Below, in pieces: positions 1 to 7,650 of a stretch of 22,136 nucleotides of DNA. The notes under the pieces were generated by a model. It was given only the letters and a program-made list of their open reading frames with translations. It was not told the origin of the DNA and ran no database searches. This stretch comes from a virus: positions 1 through 22,136 of IMG/VR virus record IMGVR_UViG_3300032278_004266; one strand, 5' to 3'. Each line of letters begins with the position of its first letter. Within the stretch, counting starts at the first letter, position 1. The translations under genes were made by a program, and so were the position numbers.

Positions 1-261
1 TCAGGCGGCAGGCTCAGCGTGGCGCCCGCGCTTCGCATCGCGTTGCAGCAGCTCGGTCCCGTCGATGACGATGCTCAACAGTTCCTCGGCCAGCATCAGC
101 GTCCCGGCGATGCTCCCCTCGATTGCCCCCGCCGGAAAGACGGTGTTCTCGTTCTCGCAGGCCAGTCGCACGGTCTGCACCAGATGGAAGGCGGCGTAGC
201 CGGCGTCGTCTGCAATCTCGCGCGGATCGCCCTTCTGGATATCCTTGATCGTAATGCTCAT
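1..261 (-). CDS. Small hypothetical protein, 86 aa
   Basis: A complete ORF whose TGA stop lies on the first three bases of the window. The protein begins MSITIKDIQKGDPREIADDAG and is predicted by eye to be mostly helical and acidic in the middle, with a basic tail (residues about 75-82). I recognise no family. Its ATG overlaps the stop of the upstream 82-aa gene as ATGA, so the two are probably translationally coupled. They form a small minus-strand operon divergent from the RHH cassette. Being beyond the tape-measure block, it could be a phage accessory gene or an early regulatory gene. Function unknown. Confidence 0.6.
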   Translation of the reverse strand: MSITIKDIQKGDPREIADDAGYAAFHLVQTVRLACENENTVFPAGAIEGSIAGTLMLAEELLSIVIDGTELLQRDAKRGRHAEPAA

Positions 262-506
262 GCCCTCACCTCCGGCAGATGCACGCTGTCCAGCCCGTTG
301 TTCAGGTCGCGGGCGAGATCGATCGCGACTTCGGTAAGCGTCATGCGGGCATCGCTGCGCTTGTCGTTCGCCTCCAGGCTCTCGACGGCCCGAAGCACCG
401 CCTCGACTTGCAGGGCGAGAGTATGCATCTCGCGTAGGTGGTCCAGAAGAGCGGGCAGACCGCTGGCGCGGACTGATGCTCCAGTGCTATTCGAATGATC
501 AGCCAT
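258..506 (-). CDS. Small hypothetical helical protein, 82 aa
   Basis: The frame is open up to 668, but I place the start at the ATG at 506. It is preceded on the minus strand by GGAGGG about nine bases upstream, and the longer version would read through the inverted repeat and the divergent promoter region. The product (MADHSNSTGASVRASGLP...) contains two predicted amphipathic helices, around residues 17-45 and 55-72, so a small coiled-coil or dimeric helical protein is likely. It overlaps the next gene by ATGA. It is divergent from the RHH protein at 619 and may share regulation with it. No family recognised. Confidence 0.6.
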   Translation of the reverse strand: MADHSNSTGASVRASGLPALLDHLREMHTLALQVEAVLRAVESLEANDKRSDARMTLTEVAIDLARDLNNGLDSVHLPEVRA

Positions 507-577
507 TCGTTGATCCCTCCAGATCAGCGTTTCGGTTAGGGCCGGCGGGTGTCCTACCACCTTGCCGGCCCGCCCTA

Positions 578-628
578 TTTCTGCCATCATCAATAAAGGG
601 TGGTCAAGGCAATTGTTGATGGCAGAAA
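578..628. promoter_or_regulatory. Inverted repeat over RHH start codon and probable promoter (candidate operator)
   Basis: The left arm TTTCTGCCATCATCAA (578-593) and right arm TTGTTGATGGCAGAAA (613-628) are inverted copies with 15 of 16 matches, separated by 19 bases. The right arm contains the ATG of the RHH gene (619-621). A possible promoter has TTGCCG (562-567), a 17-base spacer and CATCAT (585-590), with its -10 inside the left arm. Small RHH proteins commonly bind such repeats and repress their own operon. The arms could equally pair in RNA and hide the start codon. Confidence 0.6.
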
Positions 629-801
629 AACAATCTCGCGGGAGGGGGCGGCCGGCAGTAAACGCCACAGCCGTGACCGTACGGATACCGCCAGACTTGC
701 TGGCATGGCTTGACGCCGAACGGGCGAAGGTTGAGCCGAAGCCGTCTCGGCCAGAGATGATCCGTACAATTCTAGAAAGGAAAAGGGCGCAGGCATGCTG
801 A
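619..801 (+). CDS. Ribbon-helix-helix DNA-binding protein, 60 aa
   Basis: The frame opens at a TTG at 562, but the ATG at 619 is preferred: AAGG lies nine bases upstream and the conserved domain fits. The N-terminus is basic with a GRGRP stretch resembling an AT-hook. It is followed by a ribbon-helix-helix fold: a strand around TAVTVRIP, helix A PDLLAWLDAERAK, and helix B from SRPEMIRTILERKR. The family acts as dimeric repressors or antitoxins. It is the first gene of a two-gene plus-strand cassette and ends within the ATG of the next gene (ATGCTGA overlap). The inverted repeat over its own start makes autorepression likely. An antitoxin role is possible but the partner is not a recognised toxin. 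Confidence 0.8.
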   Translation: MAEKQSRGRGRPAVNATAVTVRIPPDLLAWLDAERAKVEPKPSRPEMIRTILERKRAQAC

Positions 802-1037
802 ACGTGCGTTTAGTTCCGATTAGGGGGCGGTGGAATGAGGCGATTGAAGACCTGAGAATGCAGGCTGCACCATCGCCCGGCGACATTGTTACCGTCTGGC
901 TTGACCAGAAGAATACTTCATACGAAGTTGTTCGGCGCCACTGGCATCAGTTCGAAAATTCAGATCGTGAGCGGTCCGAAGGCGGATACGTACTACTAGA
1001 AGTTCGAGAGACGAATTCCGGATTGGACATGGCCTAA
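795..1037 (+). CDS. Hypothetical protein coupled to the RHH gene, 80 aa
   Basis: The ATG at 795 overlaps the stop of the RHH gene (ATGCTGA), so co-translation is likely. The product starts MLNVRLVPIRGRWNEAIEDL. It has strand-like segments DIVTVWLD, SYEVVRRHWHQF and GYVLLEVRE, suggesting a small beta-rich fold. It has several Trp residues and no catalytic motif I can name. The DNA here is visibly AT-richer than the phage structural genes, as expected for a recently acquired cassette. It could be a toxin-like partner or an RHH cofactor, but I see no RelE, HicA or PIN signature, so I leave it unassigned. Confidence 0.6.
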   Translation: MLNVRLVPIRGRWNEAIEDLRMQAAPSPGDIVTVWLDQKNTSYEVVRRHWHQFENSDRERSEGGYVLLEVRETNSGLDMA

Positions 1038-1084
1038 GGTTAGGCGCGTTTCACACTTCCGAGGCACCGGCACATAGCAGTGGC

Positions 1085-1402
1085 CTAAGCCAGCATCCCG
1101 TCGAACGCCGCCGCGCTGATCCCCGGCTTCGGCTTCGGCCCTGCCGCATGGTCCAGCCAGGTGCGATCCATGGCCTCGATCACCCTCACGTGGTGCGGCT
1201 CCAGCGGCAGACGTTCCAGACGGGCGAAGGCTTCGATCTCGGTGAAGGTGATCGGGTTCGGCCCGGAGAAGCCCATCCCGCGCCGTGACGACAGCCGCGC
1301 GAAGGCGTTCCAGATGATCTCGGCCCCGGCCGGAGGCCTGCCCGACTTGCCGTCCAGATGCCGTTTCAGCGCGGCGCAGAGGATGCGTTCGAGATTGGTC
1401 AT
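1085..1402 (-). CDS. Small phage protein, tail assembly chaperone-like, 105 aa
   Basis: It starts ATGA-overlapped with the end of the tape measure gene, so it is translated with it. The core reads IWNAFARLSSRRGMGFSGPN, PITFTEIEAFARL, then a helix ending in VRVIEAMDRTWL. The pattern 'PI(S/T)..EI.A...L....L.P.....I..LD..WL' recurs in small proteins of phage tail operons, often annotated as tail assembly chaperone. Such chaperones usually precede the tape measure; here it follows it. It is the last gene of the minus-strand structural block. Family assignment is by memory of the pattern only. Confidence 0.6.
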   Translation of the reverse strand: MTNLERILCAALKRHLDGKSGRPPAGAEIIWNAFARLSSRRGMGFSGPNPITFTEIEAFARLERLPLEPHHVRVIEAMDRTWLDHAAGPKPKPGISAAAFDGMLA

Positions 1403-3708
1403 CGCAGGCCCGTCGATCCTTTCGGCTGATGCCGCAGCTTCCTCGCCATGTTGTTCATCGTCTCGCGCTTTAGGGGCTCTGCCGCCTGCCGGATCATTGC
1501 CCCGGCGGTGTTCTGCACTTCCTCGATCGTCACGCCATCCGCCGCGTGGAGGATCAGCTCCACCGTGCCGCCGCTCGCCGCCGGGGTCGCCGCCTGCCGA
1601 AGCGCGGCCTGCGCCTGAGGGACGTTCAGCACGGCCCCTGATCGGGACGGCACGAAGATCTCCGAATTCGGCGTGTTCTCGTTGACCATGTAGGGTGCGC
1701 CGCCGATCACCGGACCGCCCCCGGCCCGGAACCCGAAGATGCGGCCGAGGATGCCTCCCCCGCCGCCGGTCACGCCGATCAGGGACGCGAAGCCCTTCTG
1801 CATCTGCATGCGCGCGAATTCCTTTATCAGATCGCCGATGGCTTCCTTCGCGCTCTTCGATCCGTCGAGGATGCCGGTGAAGATATCCGTCATCCTTTCG
1901 GCTGCATTCTCCGCTGCCTCTTCCAGATGCTCCAGCCGATCGGCGGCCGTGTCGGCGTTCTCGCCCGCCATCACGTAGCCGGCGGCCAGTTGATCGATCT
2001 CGGCGCGCAGTTCCGGCGTGATCTCGCGCCCGGCTTCCTGCGCCGCCACCAGCAGTTCGGCCCGCTTGCGGGCATACTCCACCGCATCGCCGTAAGACTT
2101 GCCGGAGGTCGCCACGGCCACCAGCGCCGCCGCCTCGGCTTCCAGGGCGGCCGTCTTCTGCCGGATACCTTCCACCTCGCGCTGATACTCGTCACCGCGC
2201 GAGGAACCGCCGCCCCTGCCACCGCCGCCGGTCTTCGGGTCGGGGACGCCGAAGCTTGCATCCACGCTGGGAAGCTGCGGACGGATGGAGGTCGTCGGCG
2301 CCATGCGCGAGGTGTATTGCCGCCCGGCCCTGGTGCCGCGCCGAGAGGTCGGGCCGGTGTGAGGCCTTCCTTCAGGATCGGACGGCAGAGTGTCGCGCAG
2401 GGTCACCGCGCGTTCGATCGCGGCCCCGAGGGCGCGAACGAGGCCGCCGACTGCACCGATCACGCCGGAGAATTCCACCCGGTCAACATCGTTCAGCCGG
2501 TCCAGCGCCGTCTGCGCGCTCATGGCAACATCGCCGAGCCGCGTGTCGAATTCGTCGGCCGAGATAGTGCCGTCATCCATCTGGCGCGCGAGGTCTCGCA
2601 TAGCGCCGACAGCCGCCAGAAGTTCGTCCGCGATCTCGTGCTCGCCCAAGGCCCTGAGATTCACCACGGCGCGCTCGATATCGCCCGCTGTCAACTCGGC
2701 GGATCGGGCCATCTCGCGATAGCCTGCGTCGATCCCCGTCAGCGCGTCGGCATGTTCTTCCAGTGCGGCGTTGTCTTCTGCCAGAAGATCGGCCACGCCG
2801 TCGCCCAGGATCGCGCGGGCGCGCTCCGGCGTCGAGAAGATATCCTCCAGCGCCGTGGTGAAGTCGGTCATCTCGGCCAGTGTGTCGGCGATGCCAACGG
2901 CCAGACCCTTGCCGATCCGCCCGACCTTCTCGGCGATCTCTCCGAAACGACGATCGAGATCGGCTGCCTTCTCGATCATCTCGTCGTCCATGACCGCGCC
3001 GACTTCGTGCGCCCGGTCGATGGTTCGCCTCAGGCCTCGTTCACCTTGCGCCAGAAGCTCCACGAAGCGTTCGCCGGCGGTGCCACCGAAGATCTCGTCC
3101 GCCACGCGGATCTGCGCGGCGCGGTCGAGGTCTTCCATCCGCTTGATGATCTCCAGCATCAGTTCGGACGGGTCTTCCAGACCGCGTTTCAGATCGCGCG
3201 CCGAATAGCCGATCCGCTGGAAGGCCTCGGCCGCCGGACCCTTGCCGGTGACGACGAATTCGTCGGCCCGGAGGTTCAGTTCCTTGAACCCGTCCACCAG
3301 CGCGTCAACGCCGATGCGGTTCTGTTCCGCAACGAATTTCCACTCCTGGAACGTCTGCGCCGAGAGGCCCGATCGCCGCGCTTCGTCGCCCACGGCCGCG
3401 ATCCCCTTGACCACATCGGAGAGGCTGCCCGTCAGCCCTGCCACCGCGCCGGCCACCAGCCCGCCGGCAAGCCCCGCCGCCATGGTCTTGCCGAAGGTTC
3501 CGATCCGGCTGGAGGTCGTCGCCAGCGCCCGGTTGATCGAGGTCGTCGCGCGGTTCATGTCCATCTCCATGGCCCGCGTTGCCGAGTTCGACCCACGCCG
3601 CAGGCCCATGTAGCTGCGCGTTCCGGTCTGCTCGGCCTTCCGCATCCTCTTCTCGAAGTCGGAGACTTTCGCCTCCAGCGCCACGATCAGACGTTCTTCG
3701 TCAGCCAT
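1399..3708 (-). CDS. Phage tail tape measure protein, 769 aa
   Basis: The protein sets tail length and is threaded through the tail tube before DNA ejection. The ATG at 3708 has AGGAGG five bases upstream. Features: a basic coiled-coil N-terminus (1-65) with DFEKRMRKAEQTGTRSYMG; a Gly/Ala-rich hydrophobic stretch (about 76-95); a long helical region typical of tape measures with SAQTFQEWKFVAEQNRIGVDAL; a low-complexity GGGGRGGGSS linker; and a second long coiled coil. The C-terminal segment FRAGGGPVIGGAPYMVNE and ...EIFVPSRSGAVLN is highly typical of this family. At roughly 1.5 angstrom per residue (family rule), the tail would be about 115 nm. Twelve bases separate it from the terminase stop. 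Confidence 0.93.
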   Translation of the reverse strand: MADEERLIVALEAKVSDFEKRMRKAEQTGTRSYMGLRRGSNSATRAMEMDMNRATTSINRALATTSSRIGTFGKTMAAGLAGGLVAGAVAGLTGSLSDVVKGIAAVGDEARRSGLSAQTFQEWKFVAEQNRIGVDALVDGFKELNLRADEFVVTGKGPAAEAFQRIGYSARDLKRGLEDPSELMLEIIKRMEDLDRAAQIRVADEIFGGTAGERFVELLAQGERGLRRTIDRAHEVGAVMDDEMIEKAADLDRRFGEIAEKVGRIGKGLAVGIADTLAEMTDFTTALEDIFSTPERARAILGDGVADLLAEDNAALEEHADALTGIDAGYREMARSAELTAGDIERAVVNLRALGEHEIADELLAAVGAMRDLARQMDDGTISADEFDTRLGDVAMSAQTALDRLNDVDRVEFSGVIGAVGGLVRALGAAIERAVTLRDTLPSDPEGRPHTGPTSRRGTRAGRQYTSRMAPTTSIRPQLPSVDASFGVPDPKTGGGGRGGGSSRGDEYQREVEGIRQKTAALEAEAAALVAVATSGKSYGDAVEYARKRAELLVAAQEAGREITPELRAEIDQLAAGYVMAGENADTAADRLEHLEEAAENAAERMTDIFTGILDGSKSAKEAIGDLIKEFARMQMQKGFASLIGVTGGGGGILGRIFGFRAGGGPVIGGAPYMVNENTPNSEIFVPSRSGAVLNVPQAQAALRQAATPAASGGTVELILHAADGVTIEEVQNTAGAMIRQAAEPLKRETMNNMARKLRHQPKGSTGLR

Positions 3709-3720
3709 GTCGGCCTCCTG

Positions 3721-5337
3721 TCATGCCGTCCACATGTCATCCGTGAACCACTCGGCCTCGGTCACGAGGCCACCTTCGCCGGCTGCGCATCGCGCCACGG
3801 CCATTGCCGCCGCCACCGCGCCGTCGATCTTGTCTTTCGACTTTCCCTTGTGGAAAGCCCGGTTGCCCGCGCTGTCCGTTCGCACCTCGATGTTGCCGAA
3901 GTTCCACCGAAGGATAGGGTGCCCGCCATGCCGGAACCGCCGGCCAATGATGGCCCGTTCGAGTTCCTTCACGGCAGGGGCCATGCTCACCCAGCCCTGC
4001 CGGAATTCCACGGCCGGGAAGCCGTCCTCCAGCAGATCGTTCAGCATGTTCCGGGCGAGATGCGGATCGAAGGCGATCTCGCGGACGTTGAAGCGGGCGC
4101 AGAGTTCGCGCACCTGATCTTCCACCGCCCGAAAATCCACAACATTGCCCGGCGTCGGGGTGATATGCCCCGCCTCGGCCCATGCGGTGTAGGGTACGCC
4201 GGAGAGGTCTTCCCGCGCCCGGAGATTGTCCTCGGGACAGAAAAACCACGGCACCACCTGATAGCCGTCTTCGCCGTCACGGAAGCATGCCACGATCACG
4301 GTCAGGTCCGAATTGCTGGACAGGTCCACCGCCAGCCAGCACTCGGCCCCGCGCGCCTCCAGGTCTTCCAGATCGACGGCGCCCGCGCCTTCGTCGTAGA
4401 TTCCCATTTCGACAAAGGGGTCGGTCGCGTGGTCCAGCCAGACGTTGAGGTTGAGCTGCCGGAAGGCCTCGCGGTCGCCGATCCGCCGCGATCCTTCCTT
4501 CGCGAGTTGCCGCAGGCCTTCGATATCGGGATATCCATGACGCAGGCCGGGGTTCACGCGGAACCAGACTTCCTCGTCCTGCCAGTCGCAATCCCGGTCC
4601 GCTTCGAAGATCACCGGCAGGATGGACGGATCGTCCACCTCGCCGCGCGCAACCCGCCGCGCGTCGTTGACGATATCCCATGCGATGTTCTCTTGCCCGC
4701 GTCCGGCAGTCGTCGCGACCACCAGCAGCGAACCCGGGGTCTTCACCAGCCCCGAACGCAACACGTCCCACAGGTCGCGCTTCTTCCACGCGTGCAGTTC
4801 GTCGGCCAGCACGAAGACCGGCGTTCGGCCGTGCTGGGTGCCGGCATCGGCCGAGATGGCCTCGCAGAAGCTGCGATCCTTCGGGAAGGTGATCCGGTTC
4901 CGATAGTCCAGGGTGCGGATATGCGGTGCGATCTTCGGATGCGCCGTCAGCAGGCCGCGCAATTCGTCGTAGGCGATGCGCGCCTGTTTCCGGTCGGATG
5001 CCGCCGTGATCACCTCGCCGCCCGGGATGCGCTCTGGCCCAACAGTGTGCAAGGCTTCGAGCGCGGCGGCGAGGCTGGTCTTACGATTGCCGCGCGGCAC
5101 GAGGATCACCGCCGTCTTGACGATTCGGCTGCCGTCTTCCTTCCGGGGTCCGTAGATGCGCCGCACGATGCGTTCCTGCCACGGGTCGAGCTGGAAGGCC
5201 CGGCCGCTCTTGGGATGCCGCAGCATCTTCAGGAACCGCACCGCCCGCTCACCGTGTCCAAGAGGATCGGGGATTTCGGAACCGTCGTAGATCCAGTGCG
5301 GATAGGTGTCAGAGGTCGAGAGGGTCGTCGCCGTCAT
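3721..5337 (-). CDS. terL: Terminase large subunit, 538 aa
   Basis: It is the ATPase-nuclease motor that packages DNA through the portal. Visible motifs: Walker A-like PRGNRKT (81-87), Walker B VFVLADE (174-180), coupling-motif-like VVATTAG (206-212), and RNase H-like nuclease aspartates at D338 (LAVDLSSNSD), D424 (AFDPH) and D505 (KIDG). Length and motif order match the HK97-type large terminases (Terminase_1). The residue before the Walker A lysine is Arg where Gly is usual (GNGKT becomes GNRKT). It overlaps the small subunit gene by 29 bases, as expected for a subunit pair. Its place, after the head-tail joining genes and before the tape measure, is unusual. Confidence 0.95.
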   Translation of the reverse strand: MTATTLSTSDTYPHWIYDGSEIPDPLGHGERAVRFLKMLRHPKSGRAFQLDPWQERIVRRIYGPRKEDGSRIVKTAVILVPRGNRKTSLAAALEALHTVGPERIPGGEVITAASDRKQARIAYDELRGLLTAHPKIAPHIRTLDYRNRITFPKDRSFCEAISADAGTQHGRTPVFVLADELHAWKKRDLWDVLRSGLVKTPGSLLVVATTAGRGQENIAWDIVNDARRVARGEVDDPSILPVIFEADRDCDWQDEEVWFRVNPGLRHGYPDIEGLRQLAKEGSRRIGDREAFRQLNLNVWLDHATDPFVEMGIYDEGAGAVDLEDLEARGAECWLAVDLSSNSDLTVIVACFRDGEDGYQVVPWFFCPEDNLRAREDLSGVPYTAWAEAGHITPTPGNVVDFRAVEDQVRELCARFNVREIAFDPHLARNMLNDLLEDGFPAVEFRQGWVSMAPAVKELERAIIGRRFRHGGHPILRWNFGNIEVRTDSAGNRAFHKGKSKDKIDGAVAAAMAVARCAAGEGGLVTEAEWFTDDMWTA

Positions 5338-5707
5338 CGTCGCCGTCCTCCCTGATCGCGGGCCGGGATCGGGATACCGGCGTGAGGCCCAGTTCGGCCG
5401 CCAGCAACCGCGCGCGGGTCATGGCTTCGGACTGGATGCCAACGGCAGGGTTGCGCTTCATCGCACCGTCCACGTCGATGACATGACCATGTGTCTGAAG
5501 ATGCCGCTCCATCTCGCGAACGGTCCCGATGGCGATGCAGTAATTCTCCAGACTGCCGAGGTCCGCGACAGTCAGGATGCGCCGTTCGGTCAGGATCGGC
5601 ATGACGCGCGCCCATTCCTCGGCCGCTGCTTCGGAAAGCCAGAGAGGCGCGGCAAGGTCGCGGACGGCCTCCCTGTCGGTCCGCATGGCGGGTTTCGTGC
5701 CGCGCAT
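5309..5707 (-). CDS. terS: Terminase small subunit, P27 family, 132 aa
   Basis: It recognises the phage packaging site and loads the large subunit. I chose the ATG at 5707: it overlaps the upstream stop as TGATG, and GGGGAGG lies upstream. The longer open frame to 5938 is out-of-frame reading of the previous gene. The sequence LSEAAAEEWARVMPILTERRILT, then LGSLENYCIAIGTVREMERHL, then a Asn-Pro-Ala-Val (NPAVG) segment and LLAAELGLTPVSRSR is the P27 small-terminase pattern. The C-terminus is very acidic (DGDDDGDD). It overlaps terL by 29 bases. Confidence 0.9.
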   Translation of the reverse strand: MRGTKPAMRTDREAVRDLAAPLWLSEAAAEEWARVMPILTERRILTVADLGSLENYCIAIGTVREMERHLQTHGHVIDVDGAMKRNPAVGIQSEAMTRARLLAAELGLTPVSRSRPAIREDGDDDGDDPLDL

Positions 5708-6021
5708 CAGGCAACCTCCCCGCATCGGAGTTCGAGGCCCTTCCGGCGCCCGATCTCGGTCACCTCGCGGATGTTGTATGCCTTTCCGTCGAAGCTCACC
5801 CGATCGGCATTGGTGACGCCGGCGATCCAGCGTGTGCGGAAGACGATCGCCGTCTCGTCCACCGCGCCCTGCGCCCTGAGGAATTCCTCGGTCGTTCGGG
5901 ACACGATCTCGGCGCGCAGGGTTGCGACTTCCGTCCACGCCCGGGACGCGGTGCCGTAATCGTTGAGGGTCGTCGCGGACCGCTCGACGGTGATGACATG
6001 GATCATCCTGCCCGCCTTCAT
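5707..6021 (-). CDS. Phage head closure (head-tail adaptor) protein, 104 aa
   Basis: A small protein of the SPP1 gp16 / HK97 head-tail joining type, which seals the portal-connector complex after packaging. The pattern is MIHVITVERSATTLNDYG followed by 'TLRAEIVSRTTEEFLRAQG', 'IVFRTRWI', 'DRVSFDGKAYNIREVTEIGR' and a final strand 'LELRCGEV', which is characteristic of this family. It begins ATGA-overlapped with the DUF3168 gene and ends TGATG-overlapped with terS. There are two possible starts, at 6021 (MKAG) or the ATG five codons later (MIHV). Confidence 0.88.
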   Translation of the reverse strand: MKAGRMIHVITVERSATTLNDYGTASRAWTEVATLRAEIVSRTTEEFLRAQGAVDETAIVFRTRWIAGVTNADRVSFDGKAYNIREVTEIGRRKGLELRCGEVA

Positions 6022-6428
6022 GCCAGCACCCCCGAAACCAGCACCTCCACGGTGATCACCGCGTGACTGTGTTCTCCGTCCGGATCGCGCATCGAACGGA
6101 TGCTGGCGACCTTGCAGTCGGCCGCATGGTAATGGACAAGCGCCAGCCGCCCGGCATGCAGGGCGTTGCGGATCGCGCCGCAGATCACCTTCACGCCTTC
6201 CAGCGAGGGTTCCCGCTTCCAGACGTGGATGGTGTGGTAGATCCGGACGTGCGCGCGCTCCATGCTCGTGCCTTCGTCTACCGCCTGCGTTTCGCCGAGG
6301 ATGATCGAAGGCGACAGGACGGGCCGCTCGTGGCGGTCGAAGATCGAGGATGCCGGAACGAGATCGGTCACGATCGTTGCTCCGATCAGCCGCGCCCGGA
6401 TTGCCCTCTGCACCTCTACATCCATCAT
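6018..6428 (-). CDS. DUF3168 tail completion/terminator-like protein, 136 aa
   Basis: It starts MMDVEVQRAIRARLIG, a helical beginning typical of DUF3168 (HK97 gp10-adjacent, SPP1 gp17-like tail completion) proteins. It continues with 'IFDRHERPVLSPSIILGE' and 'ARVRIYHTIHVW'-like strands ending in 'ITVEVLVSGV'. These proteins cap the tail tube or join it to the head. The gene overlaps its neighbours by ATGA on both sides. Either of the first two Met codons could be the start. Good family fit by order and pattern; no catalytic role expected. Confidence 0.85.
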   Translation of the reverse strand: MMDVEVQRAIRARLIGATIVTDLVPASSIFDRHERPVLSPSIILGETQAVDEGTSMERAHVRIYHTIHVWKREPSLEGVKVICGAIRNALHAGRLALVHYHAADCKVASIRSMRDPDGEHSHAVITVEVLVSGVLA

Positions 6429-6853
6429 CGCGCCTCCTTCACGGCCTTGCCGATGGCCCGCTTGATCCGGTTCCCCGCGCGCTTCTTCAGCAGCCGATAG
6501 GCCGGCCAGAAGAAAGGGTGCGGCGGGACATTCGAGCCGCCGAAGCCGTTGCCGTGCCCGTACTCCACAAGATGTGCGTATCGAACATCGTTGTTCCCGG
6601 CCGTGATCAGCGCCATGTTCGACGCCGCGACCCGCGATCCGCCCGGCTGGGAATAGGGCGGGGTCGCCTGGTTCGGAGGCGTGACGGCAATGCTGGCCTT
6701 CAGGTCGCCGCTGTCCACCGGAGCCAGGGCGCGCATGGCGCTCGCGATCTCGTCGGCCGACTTCACCAGCGCGGGCGCAATAGCCTTCTGTGCCTCCTTC
6801 GGGATGGCACGCATTCGACGCTGGAAGCGCGACAGGCCGCCATCATCCGCCAT
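6425..6853 (-). CDS. HK97 gp10-like head-tail protein, 142 aa
   Basis: I chose the ATG at 6853, which overlaps the upstream stop as TGATG. Earlier open frame is shadow of the connector gene. The family signature is clear: a basic N-terminal helix (SRFQRRMRAIPKEAQKAI), 'IASAMRALAPVDSGDLKASI', a loop rich in Pro, then 'YAHLVEYGHG', 'PPHPFFWPAYRLLKKRAGNR' and a basic C-terminal helix. HK97 gp10-family proteins take part in head-tail joining or tail completion. Stop and next start overlap as ATGA. Confidence 0.9.
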   Translation of the reverse strand: MADDGGLSRFQRRMRAIPKEAQKAIAPALVKSADEIASAMRALAPVDSGDLKASIAVTPPNQATPPYSQPGGSRVAASNMALITAGNNDVRYAHLVEYGHGNGFGGSNVPPHPFFWPAYRLLKKRAGNRIKRAIGKAVKEAR

Positions 6854-7164
6854 CAGAAGGACCACTCCCGGTACTCGCTGACGATCTCGCGCACGCCGAA
6901 GGGCACCTCGCGGGCGCCGTCTCCCGCCGCTTCGCGCTGATCGTACCACCACGCCGTCAGCAGGCTGACGCACTCGATCAGGGCCGGCGGGATATCGTCC
7001 TGATCTTCGCCGCCGAAGTTGTCCTCGATCCTGAAGCCGAGAAGACGCTCGACATGGTTCTGCGCGGCCGCGATCAGGCGGGCGAGAAGCGCGTCGTCCG
7101 TGCTCCCGATATCCGGCGTGAAGGAAAGATGTTCCTTCACCTGATCGACGGTCACGATCGCCAT
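6853..7164 (-). CDS. Phage gp6-like head-tail connector, 103 aa
   Basis: The ATG at 7164 lies two bases after the tail tube stop (TGACCATG); the longer frame to 7209 would overlap the tail tube. The protein AIVTVDQVKEHLSF, with TDDALLARLIAAAQNHVERLLGF and an 'IPPALIECVSLLTAWWYDQR' helix, matches the gp6-like connector that forms a ring under the portal. Its C-terminus 'VPFGVREIVSEYREWSF' is also typical (a conserved aromatic-rich tail). It is normally encoded next to capsid and portal; here the tail tube gene comes first. Confidence 0.9.
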   Translation of the reverse strand: MAIVTVDQVKEHLSFTPDIGSTDDALLARLIAAAQNHVERLLGFRIEDNFGGEDQDDIPPALIECVSLLTAWWYDQREAAGDGAREVPFGVREIVSEYREWSF

Positions 7165-7166
7165 GG

Positions 7167-7640
7167 TCAGCTGCTCGCCGCAACCCGAGTGATCTTGGAG
7201 TTGATCCACAAGGTCGCGTTCAGCTTGACGATGTTGTCAGCGGTATCGACCGTCTCGGTCGCGGCACCAACAACAGCGACGAAATAGCGCTCCGAGGGCG
7301 TGCCGCCGGAAGGGGCGTCGTTGAACAGCACCTTGAAGGCGAATTCGTCGTCGGATTCCTCGGCGGTCAGAATTGCGGTCTGCCCGTCATCACCGTAGTC
7401 CCGGCCGCAGACGATCTCCAGGGTTCCGGCATTCCTCGTTCCCTTGAACCTGCGGACGCGCGGATCTTCGAGTGTCGCCCACGAAATCTCGTTCGACGTG
7501 TCGCCGAAGGTGCCGAGGCTTTCGAGTTCGCCGACCTTGACCCAGGTCAGCGCCTGATAGGCCGCCGCATTGGCCGGTTCGGAGGCTTGCGCCGTCTCGC
7601 AGATGTAGAAGGTGGCGCCGTTCGAAGCATAAACCGCCAT
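7167..7640 (-). CDS. Major tail tube protein, 157 aa
   Basis: It forms the stacked hexameric rings of a non-contractile tail. The start ATG at 7640 has GAGGAAC seven bases upstream, which itself overlaps the HNH stop. The sequence opens MAVYASNGATFYICETA and contains 'WVKVGELESLGTFGDTSNEI', 'RVRRFKGTRNAGTLEIVCGRD', and 'YFVAVVGAATETV' before a final 'LNATLWINSKITRV'. This is the beta-sandwich pattern of phage tail tube proteins in alphaproteobacterial siphoviruses. Its presence argues that the particle has a tail rather than being capsid only. Confidence 0.88.
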   Translation of the reverse strand: MAVYASNGATFYICETAQASEPANAAAYQALTWVKVGELESLGTFGDTSNEISWATLEDPRVRRFKGTRNAGTLEIVCGRDYGDDGQTAILTAEESDDEFAFKVLFNDAPSGGTPSERYFVAVVGAATETVDTADNIVKLNATLWINSKITRVAASS

Positions 7641-7650
7641 TTTCAGTTCC

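Noticed and set aside
619-1037. Confident toxin-antitoxin assignment
   Set aside because: The RHH protein fits an antitoxin, but the partner shows no known toxin signature, so only an RHH cassette is claimed.
1927-5355. 1,142-residue plus-strand ORF opposite tape measure and terminase
   Set aside because: Antisense shadow of two clearly identified phage genes in GC-rich DNA; no domain and no ribosome site.
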